NCBI GenBank assembly: GCA_029263035.1
Contig: JAJCYF010000091.1
Coordinates: 1-10,782, forward strand
Reading direction: 5' to 3'
Origin: Actinomycetes bacterium
GTDB lineage: Bacteria; Actinomycetota; CADDZG01; JAHWKV01
DNA: 10,782 bases
Made by a program: the position numbers and the translations under genes. Of the stretch, positions 6,598 through 10,782 are shown in pieces. The notes below the pieces were generated by a model, which saw nothing but the letters and a program-made list of their open reading frames with translations, did no database searches and had not been told where the DNA came from. The first letter of the stretch is position 1; every line of letters begins with the position of its first letter.

Positions 6598-7182
6598 TTA
6601 ACCGGCCCCTTTTTTCGGATCCGGCGACGACGAGTCGCCGGCGTTGAATGTCGGAAAGACAAACCCGCACTCGTCGAAGATCTCAGCAATCCTTTGCTCG
6701 TCCCAGCCCTTCCGGCGCAGGTGCAGCAGCAGGTTGATGGGAGCGAAGTCACGGCCGCAGTAGGGGCAGTAGGCCCAGTCGCCCGGCTGCTCACCGAGGT
6801 GGCTCCCGCAGTACAGGCAGAGAGAGGGACCGGGGTGGCGGTCCTCGGGGTAGGACTCGTAGCCATCCAGAAACCCCCGAGCGTAGTCCCAGGTTACGTA
6901 CTCGTCGGGGTTGGGCTCCCAGGCCGGCTCGTGGACCGGGGTGGTGCCGCTTTCCAGGATCTGCTGGAGATTACCGGCCAGCAGGTCCCAGCCCAGGTAG
7001 TGGTCGTCGTCACAGTCGGGACAAAACACGACCACCCCGCGAATGCCACGGGAGGCGAGCACGGCCTTCAACGTGCGGACGTCCACCAGGTCCTGGCTGA
7101 GGGCATCCCGCTCGGCAGCATCGATGGGCCCGAACTCTTCCGGTCCGAAGTCCGGGTCGTCGATATGCTCTTCAGAAGGCAT
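6598..7182 (-). CDS. DUF5319-family protein with added C-terminal zinc ribbon
   Basis: The 194-residue protein matches my memory of the actinobacterial DUF5319 family over residues about 25-108: a helical start, RGIRGVVVFCPDC followed by a WDLL segment, a VHEPAW segment and the typical VTWDYARGF (96-103). Cys54, Cys57 and His61 could contribute to metal binding. Beyond the usual family end is a second module: CLYC (Cys122, Cys125) and CPYC (Cys139, Cys142), a zinc-ribbon-like four-Cys set, then a helix with LLLHLRRKGWDEQRIAEIF and a Ser/Asp/Lys tail. The function is unknown; a nucleic-acid or protein contact through the ribbon is only inference. The ATG at 7182 lacks a clear RBS but sits 9 nt after a TACAAT box, which suggests a leaderless or near-leaderless transcript. 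The FtsH-like gene follows 69 nt downstream. Confidence 0.78.
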   Translation of the reverse strand: MPSEEHIDDPDFGPEEFGPIDAAERDALSQDLVDVRTLKAVLASRGIRGVVVFCPDCDDDHYLGWDLLAGNLQQILESGTTPVHEPAWEPNPDEYVTWDYARGFLDGYESYPEDRHPGPSLCLYCGSHLGEQPGDWAYCPYCGRDFAPINLLLHLRRKGWDEQRIAEIFDECGFVFPTFNAGDSSSPDPKKGAG

Positions 7183-7191
7183 AGCTTCATT

Positions 7192-7197
7192 ATTGTA
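7192..7197 (-). promoter_or_regulatory. -10 box TACAAT for the DUF5319 gene, near-leaderless
   Basis: The minus strand reads TACAAT, close to the TATAAT consensus, ending 9 nt before the ATG at 7182. Transcription would begin at, or two to three bases before, the start codon, which agrees with the absence of a Shine-Dalgarno site. The hexamer 17 nt upstream (CTTTAA) is a poor -35. Confidence 0.55.
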
Positions 7198-7216
7198 CTT
7201 TCGTGTCGGGCGTTTT

Positions 7217-7224
7217 AAAGGAGG
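7217..7224 (+). promoter_or_regulatory. Ribosome binding site that fixes the DUF3107 TTG start
   Basis: AAAGGAGG lies 7 nt before TTG at 7232. The same frame is open upstream across the divergent region, but this RBS and the family N-terminus (MEIRIGV) settle the start. Confidence 0.85.
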
Positions 7225-7231
7225 CCATTAC

Positions 7232-7459
7232 TTGGAGATACGTATCGGTGTCGTGGACTCCCCCAAGGAGATCAATCTGGAGATCTCCGAGGGTGTCGAA
7301 GACCTGGTCAAGCGGATTGACGAAGCACTGAACACGGGCACCTCGGTGCTCTGGCTCCAGGACGAGAAGGACCGGCGGATAGGAATTCCGTCGAACAAAG
7401 TGGCCTATGTTGAGATCGATCCCGAAAGTGCCCCAAGATCGGTGGGCTTTAAGCGATAA
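7232..7459 (+). CDS. DUF3107-family small protein
   Basis: The 75-residue protein begins MEIRIGVVDSPKEINLEI and ends near a KVAYVEID segment, the pattern I recognise as DUF3107, a small actinobacterial family of unknown function. It has no signal peptide, membrane segment or cysteine cluster. The TTG start is set by a strong AAAGGAGG RBS; the frame is open further upstream to 7043, but that part is antisense to the DUF5319 gene. It is divergent from DUF5319 (49 nt between starts) and is followed 7 nt later by the PPOX-family gene, so the two probably form an operon. The function cannot be inferred. Confidence 0.85.
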   Translation: MEIRIGVVDSPKEINLEISEGVEDLVKRIDEALNTGTSVLWLQDEKDRRIGIPSNKVAYVEIDPESAPRSVGFKR

Positions 7460-7466
7460 TCGCCCC

Positions 7467-7895
7467 ATGCTCGGGCCCCCGGAAAACTACGCGTCACTGC
7501 TGAGGGCCCGCCGCGGCTATCTGGGAATCAACGGAGCCGAGGGAGCCACCGAGGTCCTGCCGGTGTGCTTCACCTGGGCGGGCGAAACCATCTGGATTGT
7601 CGTCGACCGCAGACCGGGGAGCCCGTTTCTGGGGCGCCGCCGCGGGATAGAGGGCGGCCCGAAGGTGACCTTTATGGTCGACCGCTGGGACGAGGACTGG
7701 GACCGCCTGCAGTGGCTGGTGGCCAAGGGTCAGGTCACGGTCCTGGATCCCGGCACGGAAGAGGACCGGGCGCTCACCGCTTTGGAAAGCAAGTACCCGC
7801 AGTACCTGACCTACCCCATTGAGGAGGGTTCGATCGTCCGGCTGGACGTCGAGGAGTGGACCGGCTGGGACGCCCTGGACTACGACGAAGGGTAG
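7467..7895 (+). CDS. PPOX-class flavin/F420-dependent oxidoreductase, Rv0121-like
   Basis: The 142-residue protein is a split beta-barrel of the pyridoxamine-5'-phosphate-oxidase-like superfamily. Diagnostic stretches are LPVCFTWAGETIWIVVDRRPGS (31-52), the VTFMVDRWDEDWDRLQWL core (67-84) and ALESKYPQYLTYP (105-117), with VRLDVEEWTGW (124-134) near the end. This pattern fits the PPOX subfamily related to mycobacterial Rv0121, predicted to use F420 or a flavin. The substrate is unknown. I chose the ATG at 7467 because it gives the family N-terminus and sits 7 nt after the DUF3107 stop. An upstream in-frame ATG at 7407 would overlap DUF3107 heavily. The RBS is weak, so coupling to DUF3107 is likely. 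A highly structured non-coding region follows the stop. Confidence 0.8.
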   Translation: MLGPPENYASLLRARRGYLGINGAEGATEVLPVCFTWAGETIWIVVDRRPGSPFLGRRRGIEGGPKVTFMVDRWDEDWDRLQWLVAKGQVTVLDPGTEEDRALTALESKYPQYLTYPIEEGSIVRLDVEEWTGWDALDYDEG

Positions 7896-7904
7896 GGGCC
7901 GGGA

Positions 7905-7998
7905 GTGGTTTTGGCCGGAAGCGCGTGTCCGGGAGCGGGTGGACACCTCCGCCGGCTAAAACCATTGACTACGCCGGCGGAGGGCCGCACCCGCTCCC
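7905..7998 (+). other. Non-coding element with two mutually exclusive long hairpins
   Basis: The element starts 10 nt after the PPOX stop. Fold A pairs 7905-7918 with 7952-7965 (14 pairs, two of them G-U as RNA) around an inner 6-bp stem, 7925-7930 with 7941-7946. Fold B is a nested perfect repeat: 7931-7941 pairs with 7988-7998 (11 bp), then a 4x4 internal loop, then 7946-7956 pairs with 7973-7983 (11 bp) around a 16-nt loop. Both folds use 7941, 7946 and 7952-7956, so they cannot coexist. In fold B the loop exposes 7957-7965, part of the fold A stem. There is no T-run, so this is not a standard intrinsic terminator. It could be a 3' UTR switch, a T-less terminator, a small RNA, or a DNA site. 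Strand is assigned by continuity with the PPOX gene. Confidence 0.65.
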
Positions 7999-8107
7999 TA
8001 CCCCATCGGCCTACCGCTCCCTAAGGGATAGGCGAAGGGCCCACCCGCCCCCTCGTCAACTCGTATCCGACGCCCGCTCCCTAGTGACGGCGCCCCGGTG
8101 CTCCCTA
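7990..8107. repeat. Degenerate array of a GCTCCCTA-type motif (four exact, one variant copy)
   Basis: The octamer GCTCCCTA occurs at 7993, 8016, 8076 and 8100, and a variant GCCCCCTC at 8047. The distances between copies are 23, 31, 29 and 24 nt. The first three exact copies are preceded by CC, making CCGCTCCCTA. The first copy forms part of the fold B arm of the neighbouring hairpin, and the stretch around 8042-8053 resembles that arm (CACCCGC then CCCCT). The array lies in the gap between convergent genes. Confidence 0.6.
8009..8033. repeat. Short inverted repeat around the second motif copy
   Basis: GCCTA (8009-8013) pairs with TAGGC (8029-8033), and TCCCT (8018-8022) with AGGGA (8024-8028), leaving a four-base bulge at 8014-8017. 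Near the fourth motif copy CCCTA (8103-8107) similarly pairs with TAGGG (8109-8113). Two of the array copies thus sit in small palindromes. Confidence 0.45.
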
Positions 8108-8121
8108 TTAGGGCGGTCAGG

Positions 8122-8421
8122 TTACAAACTCAGTTTCGGCTTCGGTTTTTCTTCTTTCGGCCACTCGACCTTTTTTTCCGGGATCTTGAAGGCGTCCTCC
8201 AGCGAACCTGCCGTCTTCGGCGCCTCCAGGTCTTCCAGCGACCGGCGGCCCTTGATGTCCCCCGCTGCCTTCAGCACCTCGTCCAGGGTCTTTTTGGGAG
8301 CCCCGTAGATCCGGATCCTCAGGGCGGCCAGAACCTCGGCGTGCTCCTCGATCAGTCCCGACGTCCGGTCCAGCTCACTCAGGACCTGTTCGGCTTTGCG
8401 GAGAAGATCCTCGTCGCTCAT
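8122..8421 (-). CDS. Small hypothetical protein, helical with Lys/Pro-rich tail
   Basis: I do not recognise this 99-residue protein. Residues about 2-55 look like two amphipathic helices (SDEDLLRKAEQVLSELDR and EEHAEVLAALRIRIYG), with possible coiled coil. A middle part follows (GRRSLEDLEAPKTAGSLEDAF), and the C-terminus is rich in Lys, Pro and Glu (79-99). There is no signal peptide, transmembrane helix or metal motif. It is likely to be real: the ATG has AGGAGG 5 nt upstream, and the gene begins 16 nt after the NTPase stop on the same strand, so the two probably form an operon. The structured motif array lies directly after its stop. It may work with the NTPase, but only position supports that. 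Confidence 0.7.
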   Translation of the reverse strand: MSDEDLLRKAEQVLSELDRTSGLIEEHAEVLAALRIRIYGAPKKTLDEVLKAAGDIKGRRSLEDLEAPKTAGSLEDAFKIPEKKVEWPKEEKPKPKLSL

Positions 8422-8437
8422 AGCCGCCTCCTGTTCT

Positions 8438-8971
8438 CTACTTCAGGTGCTGGTTGATCTGCTCCATCCGCTCCTCGATCGAGCCCTTGATGGTGACGTA
8501 GTCGATGTCGTGTGACCGCAGCAGACGCAGCAGCCGGTCGTCGATCTCCGCCTGGAACTCCGGGTCGTCCGGGCGCAGGCCGTCCAGCACGATCGGGAAC
8601 TCGATCGGAAGGTAGAACACGTGGCTGTAGTTGCCCCGCAGCCTTCGTTCCGCCAGCTTCACACACTCGTCCCACAGGGCGGTCTCTTTACAGCGGGGCT
8701 GATTGTCCAGGACCCAGCCGGCGTAGGCCATAACGTCGATGAGGGAGCGGTCGCCCACGAACTCCTCGGTGGACAGCTCGTTGTTGTACTGCTTGAGAAA
8801 GATGAGGGTCTCGGTTTCAGGGGTTGCGTCCTTGTCCAGCTTGAAACCGAGCTCGATGACCTGGCGTGCCGTCTCCGGCAAAAGGGGTAGTTCGAGGTGC
8901 CGGGCCAGGATCTCCGCCAGAGTGGTCTTGCCCGTTGAGAAGCTTCCGATAAGTGCTATTCGTCTATCCAT
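8438..8971 (-). CDS. P-loop NTPase, AAA_28 / NadR-like kinase type
   Basis: The 177-residue cytoplasmic protein has Walker A GSFSTGKT (9-16), a conserved PETAR (32-36), a DRSLID motif (74-79) followed by an AYAG segment, and a lid-like DGLRPDDPEFQAEID region (130-144). This combination is typical of the AAA_28 group and of NadR-type nucleotide or nucleoside kinases, which transfer phosphate from ATP to a small substrate. The substrate is not clear from the sequence. The frame is open upstream to 9091, but the extension covers the divergent spacer and does not look like protein of this family, so I use the ATG at 8971. AGGAG is 14 nt upstream, rather far. A TAACAT box (8979-8984) ends 7 nt before the ATG, so a leaderless start is possible. 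The hypothetical 99-residue gene follows by 16 nt. Confidence 0.82.
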   Translation of the reverse strand: MDRRIALIGSFSTGKTTLAEILARHLELPLLPETARQVIELGFKLDKDATPETETLIFLKQYNNELSTEEFVGDRSLIDVMAYAGWVLDNQPRCKETALWDECVKLAERRLRGNYSHVFYLPIEFPIVLDGLRPDDPEFQAEIDDRLLRLLRSHDIDYVTIKGSIEERMEQINQHLK

Positions 8972-8994
8972 GCCGACGATGTTATCTCCTGGGA

Positions 8995-9016
8995 ACCCGG
9001 CGAGTTTGCGCCGGGT
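8995..9016. promoter_or_regulatory. Perfect inverted repeat in the divergent NTPase / nei2 region
   Basis: ACCCGGCG (8995-9002) and CGCCGGGT (9009-9016) form an 8-bp perfect inverted repeat with a 6-nt spacer AGTTTG, inside the 100-nt gap between the divergent NTPase and nei2 starts. It lies where the -35 of the minus-strand gene would be, just upstream of the TAACAT box, so it could be an operator. A leader hairpin for nei2 is an alternative. Confidence 0.45.
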
Positions 9017-9071
9017 CGCGCAGGGTAACCTCGCCGTCGACCCAAGATCCTTCGTAGAGAGGACCGCATCG

Positions 9072-9845
9072 ATGGCCGAAGGCCACACCATCCACCGGCT
9101 CGCCCGCGACCTTCAGGAGCTGATCGGACCGCCCCTGTCGGTCTCTTCGCCGCAGGGCAAGTTCACCGAAGCCCGGAGATTCAACCGCAAGCGCCTCCGC
9201 GGCACCGCTGCGCTGGGCAAACACCTGCTTTTGTACTTCGACCCGGGCATCGTCCACGTGCACCTGGGACTGCTCGGCAAGTTCGTGCGGATCGAGCCCC
9301 TCTCCCCGCCCAGGCTCCAGGTGCGCATGAGGCTGTCCACCGCCGAGGTCGCCTGGGACCTGCTGGCGCCCAACAACTGCGAGGTCTGGAGCGAGGACGA
9401 CGTTGAGAACCTGAGGAGCCGTCTGGGGCCGGATCCCCTGGACCCGGAAGCCGACCCGGAAGTTGTCTGGCAGGTCCTCGAGCGCTTCTCCGGTCCCATC
9501 GGCGCCGCACTCCTGGACCAGTCGGTGGTTGCAGGGGTGGGAAACGTCTACCGGGCCGAGGTGCTGCTGGACGCAGGGGTCCACCCGGCGCGTTCGGCCT
9601 TCGAGGTCTCCCGGGAGCAGTTCGACGTGATCTGGGACTCTCTTCGACGGCGAATGGCCGAAGGCGTGGAGGAGGGGCGCATCATCACCGTCGACACCCC
9701 CGAAGGCTTCGACCGCAGCTCTCTCTCCGAGGCGGAGGCCCGGAACGTCTACAAGCAGCCGGAATGCCGCCGGTGCGGCTCGCCGGTGGAGGTGCTGACG
9801 GTCGGGGGGCGCACCGCCTACGCCTGCCCGAAAGAGCAGACCTGA
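9072..9845 (+). CDS. nei2: Fpg/Nei-family DNA glycosylase, Nei2 type, with altered catalytic N-terminus and incomplete zinc finger
   Basis: The 257-residue protein follows the mycobacterial Nei2 pattern: N-terminus AEGHTIHRLARDLQ, then VSSPQGKF (24-31), GKHLLLYF with Lys50, VHVHLGLLGKF (61-71), RLGPDPL (117-123), the helix-two-turn-helix GVGNVYRAE with Asn158, and a C-terminal zinc-finger region with Arg247. The ATG at 9072 is fixed by the conserved N-terminus and by AGAGGA 8 nt upstream. Family members excise oxidised bases, using the N-terminal Pro as nucleophile and the next Glu as acid. Here residue 2 is Ala instead of Pro (ATG GCC GAA), while Glu3 is kept. The finger has Cys232, Cys235 and Cys252, but the fourth position is Glu255 (CPKEQT rather than CPxCQ). 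It may have changed activity or be inactive. It faces the intact paralogue nei1, 4 nt away. Confidence 0.9.
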   Translation: MAEGHTIHRLARDLQELIGPPLSVSSPQGKFTEARRFNRKRLRGTAALGKHLLLYFDPGIVHVHLGLLGKFVRIEPLSPPRLQVRMRLSTAEVAWDLLAPNNCEVWSEDDVENLRSRLGPDPLDPEADPEVVWQVLERFSGPIGAALLDQSVVAGVGNVYRAEVLLDAGVHPARSAFEVSREQFDVIWDSLRRRMAEGVEEGRIITVDTPEGFDRSSLSEAEARNVYKQPECRRCGSPVEVLTVGGRTAYACPKEQT

Positions 9846-9849
9846 ACCC

Positions 9850-10641
9850 TCAGCCCGGCTCCGGCTGGCAGTGGGGACACCAGTAGGTGAAGCGCTCGAC
9901 CTCCGGCTCTCCCTGCATGCCCGTGGCGATCCGGGTGCCGCACCGCCGGCAGGGCTGGCCGCCCCGTGAGATCACCCAGCGGCGCTGCCCGGGGGCGGTG
10001 TTGCCGGTGGTCGACTGCGCCCAATGCTCGCAATTCAACCTCAGCAGCTTCTGCGCCAGAGTCACCACCCCCGCCAGGTCCTGGACCCGGTTGACCGGGG
10101 TCCACGGGTGAAGGCCCTTCAGGAAGAGGGTTTCGTTTTTGTAGATGTTGCCGATCCCGGCCAGGTTCCTCTGATCCAGCAGGGCCTCGCCGATGGCCAG
10201 CTCCGGCCGGGCGTTGATCCGGGCCAGCGCCTCATCGAGATCCCAGTCCGGGCCGAGCAGGTCGGGGCCGAGGTGCCCCACCGCCAGATGCTCCTCGGAG
10301 GTCGGCAGCAACTCGACGATCGCCAGGCGATAGCCCACCGCCGTCCATGCGGAGTTCTTGAGGACCGCCCGGATCTCGTGGGCGGGTCCCCCGCGCCACT
10401 TCGTGTCGGGCTTGTACAGGTGCCAGGTCCCCTCCATCTTGAAGTGGGTGTGCAGGGTGAGGCCGGCATCGGTCCGGGTCAGCATGTGTTTGCCACGGGG
10501 AACCACCTCGGTCACGGTCTGTCCCGTCAGGTCCGCCGTTGCGTGCTGGGGCACCCTGAAGTCGGTGGAGGTAAGGACCCTGTTGGCGAGGGCCTTGTTC
10601 ATGCTGCGCGAGGCCCGGAAAACCGTGTCGCCCTCAGGCAC
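9850..10641 (-). CDS. nei1: Endonuclease VIII / formamidopyrimidine-DNA glycosylase, Nei1 type
   Basis: The 263-residue protein closely follows mycobacterial Nei1. It begins MPEGDTVFRA with catalytic Pro2 and Glu3, has the conserved Lys51 in GKHM, the helix-two-turn-helix segment LAGIGNIYKNE with Asn165, and a full C-terminal zinc finger: Cys231, Cys234, Cys255 and Cys258 (CRRC and CPHC), with Arg250 in the hairpin. Nei enzymes remove oxidised pyrimidines and cut at abasic sites in base excision repair. The start is the GTG at 10641, required to put Pro at position 2; AAAGG lies 6 nt upstream. After removal of Met the Pro amine forms the Schiff base with DNA. It is convergent with nei2, 4 nt between stop codons. 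All key residues are present, so I expect it to be active. Confidence 0.94.
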   Translation of the reverse strand: MPEGDTVFRASRSMNKALANRVLTSTDFRVPQHATADLTGQTVTEVVPRGKHMLTRTDAGLTLHTHFKMEGTWHLYKPDTKWRGGPAHEIRAVLKNSAWTAVGYRLAIVELLPTSEEHLAVGHLGPDLLGPDWDLDEALARINARPELAIGEALLDQRNLAGIGNIYKNETLFLKGLHPWTPVNRVQDLAGVVTLAQKLLRLNCEHWAQSTTGNTAPGQRRWVISRGGQPCRRCGTRIATGMQGEPEVERFTYWCPHCQPEPG

Positions 10642-10782
10642 CAGGCACCTTTCTCGTCGGAATCAATCTCAATTGTCTCCGAAGGGGGCGGCCGCGAAAA
10701 GCGGCGGCCGGTGGACCCGCCGCCGCCCCGAGAACGTCCAACTTTACAACCCCCATCAGGACCATGTCGACCCCCCCACCCT
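10642..10782. other. Intergenic region upstream of nei1; possible start of a further plus-strand gene
   Basis: These 141 nt have no gene I can support. They must contain the nei1 promoter, but no convincing -35/-10 pair is visible. An ATG at 10764 opens a plus-strand frame (MSTPPP) that reaches the edge after six codons. AGGA sits just 2 nt before it, so the RBS is poor, although a divergent gene there is plausible. Confidence 0.3.
10687..10709. repeat. GC-rich hairpin upstream of nei1
   Basis: GGCGGCCGC (10687-10695) and GCGGCGGCC (10701-10709) form a 9-bp inverted repeat with one mismatch around GAAAA. It lies 46 nt upstream of the nei1 start. It could end a minus-strand transcript from outside the window or be part of the nei1 control region; there is no T-run on either side. 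Confidence 0.4.

Noticed and set aside
6590..6615. Terminator suggested by two CCCCTTTTT runs on the plus strand
   Set aside because: No plus-strand gene ends there and no stem precedes the T-runs. On the minus strand the second run encodes the Lys-Lys-Gly end of the DUF5319 protein.
7990..8107. CRISPR array
   Set aside because: The repeated unit is only 8-11 nt, the spacing is uneven (23-31 nt), there are no long identical repeats and no cas genes.
8972..9091. 40-residue N-terminal extension of the P-loop NTPase
   Set aside because: It would cross the divergent spacer and the first codons of nei2, and the Walker A motif is normally only a few residues from the N-terminus in this family.
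10634..10780. Minus-strand open frame (48 codons to the edge) ending in a TGA that overlaps the nei1 start region
   Set aside because: It could be the end of an upstream gene coupled to nei1, but it is short, crosses the GC hairpin at 10687-10709 and shows no recognisable sequence; frames this long without stops are common at this GC content.

Overview
The window is GC-rich, gene-dense bacterial DNA that looks like chromosome from a member of the Actinomycetota. The evidence is a set of families typical of that phylum: a DUF5319 protein, a DUF3107 protein, a PPOX protein of the Rv0121 type, and two Fpg/Nei DNA glycosylases that match the mycobacterial Nei1 and Nei2 types. Several genes start with TTG or GTG. 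I see no tRNA, rRNA, CRISPR array, transposase, integrase or phage gene, and I cannot name a genus.

Left block (1-3044, minus strand): thyX, a PIG-L/LmbE-type deacetylase, an L,D-transpeptidase with an SH3-like domain, and a membrane-anchored cupredoxin that runs off the left edge. The first three overlap or lie 3 nt apart, so they form a tight operon; the cupredoxin follows after 84 nt and has its own strong RBS. A second L,D-transpeptidase (3108-4184, plus strand), with a peptidoglycan-binding domain and a Pro-rich acidic tail, is transcribed divergently from thyX.

Middle block (4188-7182, minus strand): a DUF5319 protein with an added zinc ribbon, a divergent FtsH-like membrane AAA+ metalloprotease, and a DinB-superfamily protein. 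A short divergent region with a clear minus-strand -10 box separates this block from a DUF3107 / PPOX-flavoprotein pair on the plus strand (7232-7895).

Right block: about 226 nt of non-coding DNA (7896-8121) is unusually structured. It contains two mutually exclusive sets of long inverted repeats, followed by a degenerate array of a GCTCCCTA-type motif. Next come a small hypothetical protein and a P-loop NTPase/kinase (minus strand). Last are two paralogous DNA glycosylases arranged tail to tail: nei2 (plus), in which the catalytic N-terminal Pro and the fourth zinc Cys are both replaced, and nei1 (minus), in which both are intact.

The gene functions point to cell-envelope maintenance (two L,D-transpeptidases, FtsH-like protease, cupredoxin), thymidylate synthesis and oxidative base repair. 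The most unusual items are the altered Nei2, the switch-like inverted repeats at 7905-7998 with the adjacent motif array, and the FtsH variant. I do not see a clear-cut new defence or mobile system.
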